From: Eisenbergiella tayi | GTDB lineage: Bacteria; Bacillota; Clostridia; Lachnospirales; Lachnospiraceae | Assembly: GCF_001881565.1 (NCBI RefSeq) | Contig: NZ_MPDJ01000005.1 | Location: 124,001 to 188,000, forward strand | Length of the DNA: 64,000 nucleotides | Direction of reading: 5' to 3' | In this document: positions 27,213 to 36,414 of the stretch, piece after piece | Numbering within the stretch: the first letter of the stretch is position 1 | Layout: each line of letters opens with the position of its first letter | Notes under the pieces: model-generated | What the model saw: only the letters and a program-made list of their open reading frames with translations | What the model was told of the DNA's origin: nothing | Database searches by the model: none | Program-made: the position numbers and the translations under genes

Positions 27213-28364
27213 TCACAAAAGCTGGCACTTTTCCTGCAGCAGAAGAGCGAGTTCATAAGCCAGCTTCCTGGCTTCCCTCTCATCCCCTGCTTTTCGGATA
27301 CGGGCTATGCGTGCCGTAGGCGGATCATACATAGGAACCAGTTCGCAGGCTTCCAGCAGGTTGGCGCAGAATTCTGCAGCCTCCAGTACCTCATCAAGGG
27401 ATTTCCTTCCCGCCCGGAAAACCTTTGTTTTTTCCGACAAAGCTTCCTGTACCATGGCCACGCCGCGCTGTGCATATCCTTCCTTATTCGCATTGGGAAA
27501 TACCATTCCCTCATCCCTTTTTCTGCGAAAGCCCAGGACGGCCGCAGGAATGGAAGGGTCCCGGACCGTTCCGTCGGGATAAAAAATTCCATGTACATCC
27601 GACCAGTAACCAGTAATCATCAGTTCAAACAAATACCAGCCGGTATGATGCTCCCGGCAGATGTCCAGGGCCAGATCATAAGGATTGGCACGGCAGAGAC
27701 AGCACAGTTCACTGTTGAGAAAGGGTTTCCCTGTTCTTACAGACAGTTCTTCGGCAGCCAGGTAGCTTTCTTCGATTTGCCTGCGCACAGGAAGATAATC
27801 ATGAAAGCTGAAAACATCCACCTCACCGATCGTATCTTCCACGTCGCTCATATAGGTATGGCCGATGGTAACCGCATTCACATTATCCAGCCTTCTGACC
27901 TTATCGCAGCTTCGGCGCAGGAATTCATTTACCTTTTCCCAGCGGGCTTTCCGTTCCTCTCCTTCCGCTTCCAAAATATAGTCGTTGCAGGAGGGTTCAT
28001 TCATTACATCCCACATGATCAGCCCCGGCTCTCCCCTCAGAGCCTGAACCACGTCTTTCACATATCTGTCTGCATATTCCTCATATCCCTGTTCCAAATC
28101 TCCCGGATCCAACCCATTTCCATTGAAGAGAATAGGCATGGTACTGATGCCGGCTTCCCATGCCGTTTCCACAAAGGTACAAAGCTTTTTTAAAAAGTCC
28201 CCGGGAGCTTTCCTGTATTCCCGTTCCGACAGCCAGATTCTGGCGCTGTTAAGCCGCAGGCTCCCCGCATATCCCAGTTCCCTCTTCAGCTGTTCCTCCA
28301 GAACCCGGTATCCTCCTGAATAGCAAAAACCTCTGATATCACTGTAATCTTCCAACGGTTTCAT
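27213..28364 (-). CDS. Cellulase-fold glycoside hydrolase (GH5-like), second copy
   Basis: A 383-residue cytosolic clan-A-type hydrolase. The acid/base Glu is in LIMWDVMNEPSCND (about residue 124) and the nucleophile Glu in GKPFLNSELCCL. The start at 28364 (MKPLEDYSD) has AAAGGGGGA seven bases upstream and is preferred over the ATG at 28388. It is divergent from the next gene, so the two enzymes probably cut different linkages of one glycan. The C-terminal ~90 residues are helical and lack a known domain. Confidence 0.75.
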   Translation of the reverse strand: MKPLEDYSDIRGFCYSGGYRVLEEQLKRELGYAGSLRLNSARIWLSEREYRKAPGDFLKKLCTFVETAWEAGISTMPILFNGNGLDPGDLEQGYEEYADRYVKDVVQALRGEPGLIMWDVMNEPSCNDYILEAEGEERKARWEKVNEFLRRSCDKVRRLDNVNAVTIGHTYMSDVEDTIGEVDVFSFHDYLPVRRQIEESYLAAEELSVRTGKPFLNSELCCLCRANPYDLALDICREHHTGWYLFELMITGYWSDVHGIFYPDGTVRDPSIPAAVLGFRRKRDEGMVFPNANKEGYAQRGVAMVQEALSEKTKVFRAGRKSLDEVLEAAEFCANLLEACELVPMYDPPTARIARIRKAGDEREARKLAYELALLLQEKCQLL

Positions 28365-28434
28365 CTGATTCCCCCTTTTCTTTCCCATATGCCTTTTTGT
28401 GAAATGGCAGCAATCTCATTCTTTCCCTTTCATA

Positions 28435-29313
28435 TTACCCTTTTACGCTTCCCATTACCAACCCCTTTGTAAAATATTTCTGCATAAACGGATAGATGCA
28501 AAGCATGGGCAGCGCCGCTATAAAAAGCTGGGCCGCCTGATAAGTATCCGTCCCGATGGAGGCCATTTTCATCTGCTCCTCCGCGGACAGGCTTTCCATA
28601 TCCACATTCAGCACCGTAGCCTGGAGATAACTCATCAATGGATATTGGGACGGCGTCTTCATATAAATAATGCCGTTAAACCATTCATTCCACTGGGCCA
28701 GGCTGCAGTAAACAGCTATGGTAGCCAGCGCCGGTGTCGCGAGCGGAAGGAAAATCCTGACAAGGATAGTCCACTGCCCTGCGCCGTCCAGCAGGGCGGC
28801 CTCCTCCAGTTCCTCCGGAAGCCCGCGGAAAAAATTCAGCAGCAGCATGACATAAAATACCGTAACCGCCGACGGCAGAATCAGCGCCCACAGGCTTCCG
28901 ATAAGCCCAAGCCTGCTGATTATCATATAGGTGGGAATCAACCCGCCGTTTATCAGCATGGGGATAAAAAAGTACCAGGCAAAAATACTTCGTCCATAAA
29001 ACTTCCCGGGACTTTTGGACAGCGGATAAGCCGAAAGGACAGTTAAACAAAGCGTCAGTACAAGTGAGAGCGCCGTCCGCGTGATGGAAATCCCCATGGA
29101 TTTCCAGAAGGCCTTATAGCTGAGCAGATATTCATAGGTAGCCGTGGTGAATTTTTTCGGCCAGAAGGTCACATTCCCTGCCACTACCTGGGCATTATCG
29201 CTTAAGGATACCGCCAGCATGTAAATCATGGGCGCCAGGCAGAACAGGGCCACTGCTGTCAGAAAGATGCTGTTGATTATATTAAATATTTTTTCTCCCT
29301 TTGAAATAGGCAT
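28435..29313 (-). CDS. Carbohydrate ABC transporter permease (YtcP/LplC type)
   Basis: A 292-residue inner-membrane permease with six helices. The EAA loop that docks the ATPase is EEAALLDGAGQWTILVRIFLPL. The end YFTKGLVMGSVKG is typical of the YtcP branch that pairs with LplB-type permeases. No ATPase gene is in this operon; such systems usually share an MsmX-type ATPase encoded elsewhere. It follows the LplB-like permease by 12 bases. Confidence 0.93.
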   Translation of the reverse strand: MPISKGEKIFNIINSIFLTAVALFCLAPMIYMLAVSLSDNAQVVAGNVTFWPKKFTTATYEYLLSYKAFWKSMGISITRTALSLVLTLCLTVLSAYPLSKSPGKFYGRSIFAWYFFIPMLINGGLIPTYMIISRLGLIGSLWALILPSAVTVFYVMLLLNFFRGLPEELEEAALLDGAGQWTILVRIFLPLATPALATIAVYCSLAQWNEWFNGIIYMKTPSQYPLMSYLQATVLNVDMESLSAEEQMKMASIGTDTYQAAQLFIAALPMLCIYPFMQKYFTKGLVMGSVKG

Positions 29314-29325
29314 GGCTGTTCCTCC

Positions 29326-30264
29326 TTAGAAAATCCGGTAACCTGCAAATTTATAAGCGCTGTAATAAGAGGTTCCCACAAGCAGCATGGATACCATGGA
29401 TTTAAAAATGCCTATCGCCGTCGACAGTGAGTAATTGGCATTGACCAGACCTATCCGGTATACCAGAGTGTCAAGCACATCACCGGTCTTATAGACCGTA
29501 GGGCTGTACAGATTGAAAATCTGGTCAAAGTTGGCATTCATCACCGAACCTATATTTAAAAGCAGCATCAGCATGATGATAGGCAGCATTCCGGGAAGCG
29601 TAATGTGGATGATCTGCTGAAGCCGGTTGGCTCCGTCCATCACCGCCGATTCATAGAGGCTGGGATCGATGGACGTTATGGCAGCCAGGTAAACAATTGT
29701 GTTAAAGCCGAACTCCTTCCAGATATCCGTCACAATCATGGTTCCCTGGAAAAAACGGTTATCCCCCAGAAAGAAAGCCGACTGGCCGCCAAAGGCCATA
29801 ATAAGCTTGTTGACAATGCCTGTGGATGGGGAAAGAATATCAATCAATACCCCGGAAAGTATAATCCATGACAGAAAATGCGGCAGATATACAATCGTCT
29901 GCACGGTTCTTTTCAGCCTTGAATTTCTTATTTCATTTATCAGTATGGAAAAAAGAATGGCAATGAGGATTCCCAAAGCCAGCTTTCCCAGGGAAATCAT
30001 CAGTGTATTACGCAGCGCCCTGATAAAATCCGGATATTTTGAAATATATTGAAACCAGTAAAGTCCCACCCATTTCTGATCTCCGAACAGTCCTTTGGCC
30101 GGTATGAATTTCTGAAAAGCAATCTTCCAGCCATAGAGGGGCAGATAGTTAAAAATAAAGAGCAGTACCATGCCGGGCAGCAGCATCAGATAATAGGGCA
30201 TGCTCTGTTTCAGACGCTGCGCAGGCCGGCGTTTCGTAATTATAATGTTCTTTTGTTCCTTCAT
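29326..30264 (-). CDS. Carbohydrate ABC transporter permease (LplB type)
   Basis: A 312-residue permease, partner of the YtcP-like gene downstream. The N-terminal region YYLMLLPGMVLLFIFNYLPLYGWKIAF and the end YYSAYKFAGYRIF mark the LplB branch. The EAA motif is YESAVMDGANRLQQIIHITLP. It should form a heterodimeric channel for an oligosaccharide delivered by the lipoprotein encoded upstream. Confidence 0.93.
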   Translation of the reverse strand: MKEQKNIIITKRRPAQRLKQSMPYYLMLLPGMVLLFIFNYLPLYGWKIAFQKFIPAKGLFGDQKWVGLYWFQYISKYPDFIRALRNTLMISLGKLALGILIAILFSILINEIRNSRLKRTVQTIVYLPHFLSWIILSGVLIDILSPSTGIVNKLIMAFGGQSAFFLGDNRFFQGTMIVTDIWKEFGFNTIVYLAAITSIDPSLYESAVMDGANRLQQIIHITLPGMLPIIMLMLLLNIGSVMNANFDQIFNLYSPTVYKTGDVLDTLVYRIGLVNANYSLSTAIGIFKSMVSMLLVGTSYYSAYKFAGYRIF

Positions 30265-30342
30265 GCTTTGCCTCCTTGGAATGCGTTGCCTGCGTACTGT
30301 CCCGGACAGCGGTTATTGCCGCCGTCCGGACACTCTTATTTC

Positions 30343-32121
30343 TTACTGGCCGCTCATGCTTTCATGCCATTCGTTGATTTCCTGGGTGATCATTTCCCCT
30401 CCCAACGCATTCCACTGCTCCACAAAGGAATCAAATTCATCCACGGGCGACTGTCCGGTAATGATGTTGGTAAAGGTCTGGATTTCCAAATCCTCAAGCA
30501 CCGCCTGGTTTTCTATCATGGATTCCGATACGAAGGAACCGCGAAGATCGCTGGTCAGGTTATTTTTCTCTTTCTGATCCAGGGCATACATAAAGGTCTG
30601 TCCGCAAAGCCTGTAGGTAAACTGCCAGGATGCCGCACTTATGGAGGGTTCTCCAAAGTTGTCGGTCATTTTGGATCCATCCTCGGCAAAACGCTGCATG
30701 GCATAAAACTGATCCTTTGCCAGATAGTTGCTGTCTATCCAGGCGGTGTCCCCGTCCTCCATGGCCTGGAACCAGTGCTCCCATCTGTCTATGTTTCCAT
30801 GCTCCGTTTCCGGGCTGTAGAGACGGTAAGAATCATTATTCCACATATTTTCCCATTCTTCATAGGATATGGCCAGCTCCGGATACCCTTCCGGACCTGT
30901 TTCCTGAGGCCCCAGCCCCATGAAATGCATATAGTTGCAGATTTTTGCCACGGCCTCCGGGTTGGCGAAGTCCTTACTCACCACCAGCCACTGGCTGCTG
31001 TAATCATATACAACGGGTGAGGTTTCTTTTCCGTCCACGGAAGGGATGGGGTAAACCTTCCACTCCAGGGAATCCGGATCCGCAGAATTTTCATACAGGG
31101 ACTGGAGACAGCTTCCCATCAGGCCTGTCCACTGAATGCCGAACATGGCCCCCAGCTGTTCCTTGGTCACCAGCTCCGCTTCCGTATCATAGTCCTTTAC
31201 GATGAATTCCGGATCGATCAGGCCGTCCTTGTAATATTGGGCAAGCTTTTCCAGCACCGGCTTCATCTCCGGCTGTACGCTTCCGTATACTATATTGCCG
31301 TCCGCCCCCTGGATCCAGGCATTGGGATACGCGCCGAACGCATTGGCAATACTGGTCGCTTCAAATCCCGTATCCCAGATTTTCTTTGTCAGGCCTATGC
31401 CGAATTCATCCTTTATCCCATTTCCGTTGGGGTCCCCATCAGCAAAGGCATAAATCATTTTTTCGAAATTTTCCCAGGTGTCGGGTTCCGGCAGGCCATT
31501 GTCCTTTCTCCATTTTTCATTCACAAAAAGGGCATGGCAGGTTTCAATCCTGGGCTGTACCCAGGGAATGCCGTACAGCTCTCCATCCACGGTTGCTGCG
31601 TCAAAAGGAAATGTCCCGTCCTTTGTCATGGCCTCCTTTGCCTGATCCGTCACATAACCGTCATACACATCAGTAAGGGGCTGAAGCAGTCCTGCCTCTA
31701 TCATCTGATGCATCTGTGTCAGGGATACATTCATCACATCAGGCAGATCCCCGCTGGCCAGCATCAGATTCACTCTCTCGTCATACTGTTCCTTTGCCGC
31801 CAGAAATACATATTCGATATCGATATTAAACAGTTCTCTCATTTTGGCGCTCCAGAGACTGTTCTCATAATCCGTAGCCGATGCGGTAGTGGCAATGCTT
31901 GTCATGGCTGTCATCTTCACCGGTTCTTCGTATTTTCCAAAGGGATCTCCCTTTTCCGCCGGCTCTTTAGCCTCCTGTGCCATCTCAGCCTGTGTTCCGG
32001 CGGCAGCCGGAGCCGTGCTTTCCCCGGTATCTTTGCCGCCGCTCCCGCAGCCCGCCTGGGATAATACCAGAATGGCGGACATGGCCAGGGCAAGTAAGGA
32101 TGTCATTTTTCTTCTTCTCAT
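30343..32121 (-). CDS. Extracellular sugar-binding lipoprotein of ABC importer 1
   Basis: A 592-residue solute-binding protein, the large type that pairs with LplB/YtcP permeases. The signal peptide ends in the lipobox LSQAGC, then a Gly/Ser/Ala-rich linker. The start at 32121 (MRRRKMTSLLALA) follows AGGAGAG. Binding-protein motifs such as EEWENM and the tryptophan-rich sugar cleft (YGIPWVQPR) are visible. It is preceded by the GH39-like gene and followed by both permeases. Confidence 0.92.
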   Translation of the reverse strand: MRRRKMTSLLALAMSAILVLSQAGCGSGGKDTGESTAPAAAGTQAEMAQEAKEPAEKGDPFGKYEEPVKMTAMTSIATTASATDYENSLWSAKMRELFNIDIEYVFLAAKEQYDERVNLMLASGDLPDVMNVSLTQMHQMIEAGLLQPLTDVYDGYVTDQAKEAMTKDGTFPFDAATVDGELYGIPWVQPRIETCHALFVNEKWRKDNGLPEPDTWENFEKMIYAFADGDPNGNGIKDEFGIGLTKKIWDTGFEATSIANAFGAYPNAWIQGADGNIVYGSVQPEMKPVLEKLAQYYKDGLIDPEFIVKDYDTEAELVTKEQLGAMFGIQWTGLMGSCLQSLYENSADPDSLEWKVYPIPSVDGKETSPVVYDYSSQWLVVSKDFANPEAVAKICNYMHFMGLGPQETGPEGYPELAISYEEWENMWNNDSYRLYSPETEHGNIDRWEHWFQAMEDGDTAWIDSNYLAKDQFYAMQRFAEDGSKMTDNFGEPSISAASWQFTYRLCGQTFMYALDQKEKNNLTSDLRGSFVSESMIENQAVLEDLEIQTFTNIITGQSPVDEFDSFVEQWNALGGEMITQEINEWHESMSGQ

Positions 32122-32155
32122 AGATAAGCCTCTCCTTTTTCTTTTGGTTATATTA

Positions 32156-34021
32156 TTAATCAAGCAGGCTTCCGAAAGCCCTGGATACCGGCGCTTTCAG
32201 CCGGATAACTTCCCTGTAGTCATCGGATGCATCCGCCGCCAGGAAGGAAAGCAGGCCTTCTCCCTCCCACCCTGCCGGTGCATACCTCTCCAAATCCAGG
32301 ATATCCTCCGCTTCCTCCGCCAGATAATCGGCGGGCCGTTTCGTTCCCCTGCCAAATTCCTCCCTGGAAGGCTCTTCTTCCAGGGAAGGCTCTGCTTCCA
32401 TGGAACTCTTCGCTTCCATGATGCCGCCAAACCGGACGGCGCTGACATATTCCGAAGTATAATAATCCATGCGGACAGCCAGATCCGCTTTTCCTGATAT
32501 TCTGTTCCTGACAATCTTAAGCCTGCCGCCTGCCCCCTGTATTTTCAGGGATACTGTTGTCAGCTTTCCTCCGCAGCCGTTTGCCCCGAGGAACACACAG
32601 CCGCTGTCCGCATCGTAATCTGCATAGCATCTTTTCCACCGGTCCGGATAATAGTGCAGGATCTGGCCGATACGAAGTCCCGGATTCACCGTCATTTTCC
32701 CCGGACCGGGCATATTTCCTTCCATATATATCACATCGGAAATACCCAGCAGAATTCCGCTCAGCCTGACTTCACCTTTGCTTACCGGCAGGCTCATATA
32801 CCGCCGGAGCCGCAGCCCCGGATCCCAGGCCAGCCCGTCCAGGAACAGCGAATCCACAATACACACATCCACTTGGCTAAACCCGTCTGGAATCCCGGAA
32901 ATGCTTTCAGACAATTCCACCACTTCATCCGATTTATTCCAGACTATCGCAGAAAAACGCTGTTCATCCGCCGAAGCCATGCAGCCCAGCCTGTCATCAC
33001 AGCTGCTTTCCACCCGTCCTGCCGGCATCCTGGCATAAAGCTCAAAGGCAAAATAACCGGGCCTGAGCCTGCCCAGATGATCTGTCAGCCCCAGTGCATC
33101 CACACCGGAATCCAGCATCTGCGCCCAATGTACCAGTTCCACATCCGTCTCTTCCAGAAAATCCTCTATTACAGTCAGGATTTGCGGCAGAAGAGCCTGC
33201 TGTTCCAGGATTGTCTTCCGATAGGGCCACGGAGGCGGCACCGTATTCATTTCATTCACGTGGATGCCGACATGGTTAAAATATTCTCTTCTGCCCAGCA
33301 CACTCCGCATCAGCCTGAGACGCTCCAGATAAATCTTTTCCTGAAAACCATAGGTATGAAAAGAGAAAAAGTCCATGGGCAGTTCTTTTCTCTGTATGTA
33401 ATCCAGGAAACGGGAGGCATTATCCCTGCATTCGGAAGGAGGAAGGACAAAAGCTTCTGCCGGCCCTCCCACCAGGGCCTCCGGATCCCCGTCTCTGATT
33501 CCCAAAGCCCCATATTCATATAAGGTATGGTAATCCTCAGGTGTTCCATCAAAAAAAGCACCCGGATTCACCGGTTCATTATAAATTTCCTGGTAACCCA
33601 GCGGAGAACCCATCTGTTTGAAATGAGCGGCAAAATCCTTCATGATTTCCCAGTACTTCTCCCAGTCAGCCGGAACACTGCGGAAATTCCCGCCTTCCGG
33701 CTGAACCGGCAGAGGAACATAGCACCAGGAAAAATAAGGCGATACTCCATTTTCTTCCAGCACTTTCACAAGCCGATCCGCTTTCTCCCAACTGTAATGG
33801 AGCCCCTCCGGTGTTTCCTCAACCATACTGCCGAATTCCGCGGCCGGTTCTCCGATAAATAAATCCATGCGCAGAGATGATATCCGGCAGCGTCTGAATA
33901 ATGCAGCATCCCTGCAGGTTCGTTCTGCCGGTACGAACCCGGAATCAAACATGGCAAACTTTTTGAAAAGGGGCACTCCGCCCTCTCCCGCCAGGTCCAC
34001 CCACACATTTCCCTTCCCCAT
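32156..34021 (-). CDS. GH39-like glycoside hydrolase
   Basis: A 621-residue enzyme with an N-terminal TIM barrel like GH39 (beta-xylosidase / alpha-L-iduronidase). The acid/base Glu is in LGYQEIYNEPVNPG (about residue 147) and the nucleophile Glu in GIHVNEMNTVPPPW (about 257). A C-terminal beta-rich part follows, with an acidic repeat SSMEAEPSLEEEPSREE near 545-560. No signal peptide is present, so it acts in the cytosol. It follows a small XRE gene by 14 bases and starts after AGGAGG. Alternative members of clan A cannot be excluded. Confidence 0.75.
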   Translation of the reverse strand: MGKGNVWVDLAGEGGVPLFKKFAMFDSGFVPAERTCRDAALFRRCRISSLRMDLFIGEPAAEFGSMVEETPEGLHYSWEKADRLVKVLEENGVSPYFSWCYVPLPVQPEGGNFRSVPADWEKYWEIMKDFAAHFKQMGSPLGYQEIYNEPVNPGAFFDGTPEDYHTLYEYGALGIRDGDPEALVGGPAEAFVLPPSECRDNASRFLDYIQRKELPMDFFSFHTYGFQEKIYLERLRLMRSVLGRREYFNHVGIHVNEMNTVPPPWPYRKTILEQQALLPQILTVIEDFLEETDVELVHWAQMLDSGVDALGLTDHLGRLRPGYFAFELYARMPAGRVESSCDDRLGCMASADEQRFSAIVWNKSDEVVELSESISGIPDGFSQVDVCIVDSLFLDGLAWDPGLRLRRYMSLPVSKGEVRLSGILLGISDVIYMEGNMPGPGKMTVNPGLRIGQILHYYPDRWKRCYADYDADSGCVFLGANGCGGKLTTVSLKIQGAGGRLKIVRNRISGKADLAVRMDYYTSEYVSAVRFGGIMEAKSSMEAEPSLEEEPSREEFGRGTKRPADYLAEEAEDILDLERYAPAGWEGEGLLSFLAADASDDYREVIRLKAPVSRAFGSLLD

Positions 34022-34035
34022 AGTCCTCCTCTTTC

Positions 34036-34275
34036 TTACTCATTACGTAAGTTATCATCAAAAAAAATTCTTCCGGCCAATTCCGGAGAGAGCTCCAATG
34101 CCGACGCAAGCTTCAGCATGATGTCAAAAGAAGGCAGACTTTTCCCCTCTAATACAGGTAAAAGCACATCCCTGTTAACTCCGCTTATTTCGGAAAGCTC
34201 CTCCACAGAACGGATTCCTCTCCTCTCTGCCTGATCCCGCAGGATCATAACGTTCACTTTATACGTCATACTCAT
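34036..34275 (-). CDS. Small XRE-family DNA-binding protein
   Basis: A 79-residue helix-turn-helix protein of the XRE/Cro type: MILRDQAERRGIRSVEELSEISGVNRDVLLPVLEGKSLPSFDIMLKLASAL. It is little more than the HTH domain, so it is likely a dimeric repressor. GGAGG precedes the start. As first gene of sugar operon 1 it may control that operon. Confidence 0.8.
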   Translation of the reverse strand: MSMTYKVNVMILRDQAERRGIRSVEELSEISGVNRDVLLPVLEGKSLPSFDIMLKLASALELSPELAGRIFFDDNLRNE

Positions 34276-34534
34276 GCCGCTCCTCCAGAACTTACTTATT
34301 ACGTATTAATAGTATCATAGTGTCTATTCTGATGTCAATTAATTCTTTCGATATCGTTCCGATTTCTTTTGAAATACATTTTCATTTTAGAATTGTTTGT
34401 TTCTTTTCTCGCATTTATTGCTTTCTGCGTAAGTTTATGTTATATTGTTTATATATTTCGCGTCCTTTTTCCCAAACATACACGGAATGCCCTGATGGAC
34501 TAAAACAAACGATTAATTATAAAATGGTGATATC

Positions 34535-34942
34535 ATGAATCCTTCTTCCAAAAATAATAACTCCGATAATGTTAATTCCAAGAATATTAATTCCAAGAAT
34601 ATTAATTCTTTGCTTTGCGCCCGTATGAAAGAGCGCCGAACCATGCTCAATCTGACATTAAAGCAAATCGCGGAAGCCCTGCACATCACAGAGGCCACCG
34701 CCCAGAGATATGAATGCGGAGAAATCAAAAATATTCCTTATGAAAAAATTGTAATGCTGGCAGAGATTCTCCAATGCTCCCCTCCGTATCTTCTCGGCTG
34801 GGAATATCTGAAGGATCTTCCTCCTGAAGTGGAGCGTATTCTCAATTATTATAACCAGCTGAATGAGGACGGGAAAAAAGAAGCGGAAAAACAGCTGGAT
34901 AACCTGACTCTCATCCCTAAATATACAGAAACAGATAAATAA
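34535..34942 (+). CDS. XRE-family regulator with Asn-rich repeat N-terminus
   Basis: A 135-residue protein with an HTH at about residues 31-90 (MKERRTMLNLTLKQIAEALHITEATAQRYECGEIKNIPYEKIVMLAEIL) and a helical tail rich in Lys/Glu. The first ~25 residues are NSKNINSKNINS repeats made by a tandem 15-base unit. It is divergent from the small XRE gene and sugar operon 1, so regulation of the intervening 260-base region is plausible. Confidence 0.8.
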   Translation: MNPSSKNNNSDNVNSKNINSKNINSLLCARMKERRTMLNLTLKQIAEALHITEATAQRYECGEIKNIPYEKIVMLAEILQCSPPYLLGWEYLKDLPPEVERILNYYNQLNEDGKKEAEKQLDNLTLIPKYTETDK

Positions 34943-34943
34943 C

Positions 34944-35010
34944 AAAAAAGGCGGGAAAACGGCCGCAGGCTCACTCTCCTTTGAGTGTTCCGCGCCGTCT
35001 TCCCGCCCTT
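34944..35010. terminator. Bidirectional terminator between XRE and sulfatase genes
   Basis: GGCGGGAAAACGG pairs with CCGTCTTCCCGCC. A-rich on the left and T-rich on the right, serving both converging genes. Confidence 0.7.
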
Positions 35011-35038
35011 TCTCTCTTGCCATACCGGTTATTTCCTT

Positions 35039-36376
35039 TTAAAATCCAATTTCTTCCCTTCTCCGTCTGAAATATGCCATTTGCTCTTCATATCCCGGCT
35101 CTCTTCCAAAATCTCTGTTTTCCTCCGGATCCTTTTCCAGATCAAACAGCAGTTCCGAACCGTCGTCTCCATAATAATGATATTTCAAATTCCCGTTTTT
35201 TATCATCAGGTTACGTCCGCCCCATTGGGATATGGTCTCATCCAGCCAGTCTTCGCCGCGGCCTTCCAGAAGCCCCGTCAGACTCCGGCTTTCCAGCCCC
35301 TCAGGAGCCGGACTGCCGCAAAGTTCGCAAAGAGTGGCATAAATATCAATCAGGTTCACGTTTTTACGGCACCGGCCCGGCGCAAAACGCCGAGGATACC
35401 GGATAAAGAAAGGAACACGGACGCTCCCTTCATAAAATCGCTGTTTCTCCCAAATAGAATGTTCTCCCAGCATTTCCCCGTGATCGGAGGTATACAGGAT
35501 GATCCAGTCATCAAGGTTTTCTCCCGCCTCTTCCAGATAATGAAGTATCCGGCCAAACTGGGTATCCACGGTTTCCACATTGGCATAATAGGCCGCCATG
35601 GCGCGCTTCACCTCCCGCATCGTCACCTCCTCGCCGATTACCAGCGGGGGACAATTGGAACAGCGCCCCAAAAAGGGATGGGAGGATGGAGCCGTATTCG
35701 TATAGGGCTCCACACGATTCAGATAATAATCAAACAATTCCTGTGAAGCAATATAGGGATAATGAGGGTTCCGAAGCCCCACATACAGCATCAGCGGTTC
35801 CTCTCTTTTGGGTCTGTCATAAAAGCTGTCCACAAAATATCCATGGATAAAATTCCGGCAGCCCTCCACTGTCAGCCTGTCCTCCCTGGCATGTACCGGA
35901 TTGCCGGGTCCCGCCCGCAGAATTTCCTTTTTATCATCCCACTTCAAACGGGAATCGAACTGATAGACTGCCTCCCCGTCCCCCGACTGCTTCCTGTAAT
36001 AGCTGACCGCAACCTCCGCATCTCCGGCTATCCGGTACCTCCAGCCCTGCATCTGATCCAGCCCCAGATGATGAAGCTTTCCGCAGGCTGCCGTCTGATA
36101 TCCGTGCTCACTGAATATTCTGGCAAAGGTACGGTAATTCGGTTCCAAATCCTCCCCGAAACTTTCCACGCCGCAGGTACGCGGATACTGCCCCGCCGCC
36201 ATGCACTGCCGCGCAGGGATACATACCGGTGAAGGAGTATAGGCATTGTCAAAAATCACGGCCCCCTCTGCCAGACGATCCAGGTTCGGCGTGCGTACCA
36301 CCGTATTTTGCGCAAATCCGCAGACATCATAACGATGCTCATCACTCATCAATATCAGCACATTCGGTCTTTCCAC
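35039..36376 (-). CDS. Sulfatase, Cys-type
   Basis: A 445-residue alkaline-phosphatase-fold sulfatase. The N-terminal metal Asp is in LILMSDEHRYD, and the formylglycine site is VCIPARQCMAAGQYPRT, i.e. C-x-P-x-R with Cys. This type is activated by an anaerobic radical-SAM maturase, which is not in the window. The metal-binding YTSDHGEMLGEH and the basic Lys in GKLHHLGLDQ are clear. It should remove sulfate from a sugar in the cytosol, since there is no signal peptide. The start codon is GTG after GGGAG. It follows the heparinase-like lyase gene, 38 bases apart. Confidence 0.92.
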   Translation of the reverse strand: MERPNVLILMSDEHRYDVCGFAQNTVVRTPNLDRLAEGAVIFDNAYTPSPVCIPARQCMAAGQYPRTCGVESFGEDLEPNYRTFARIFSEHGYQTAACGKLHHLGLDQMQGWRYRIAGDAEVAVSYYRKQSGDGEAVYQFDSRLKWDDKKEILRAGPGNPVHAREDRLTVEGCRNFIHGYFVDSFYDRPKREEPLMLYVGLRNPHYPYIASQELFDYYLNRVEPYTNTAPSSHPFLGRCSNCPPLVIGEEVTMREVKRAMAAYYANVETVDTQFGRILHYLEEAGENLDDWIILYTSDHGEMLGEHSIWEKQRFYEGSVRVPFFIRYPRRFAPGRCRKNVNLIDIYATLCELCGSPAPEGLESRSLTGLLEGRGEDWLDETISQWGGRNLMIKNGNLKYHYYGDDGSELLFDLEKDPEENRDFGREPGYEEQMAYFRRRREEIGF

Positions 36377-36414
36377 TTATCTCCCTGCCTTTCCCGAACC
36401 AATCCAAACACCCA

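Noticed and set aside
26157..28193. 678-codon open frame on the plus strand
   Set aside because: Antisense to the two cellulase-fold genes that carry catalytic motifs and good ribosome sites.
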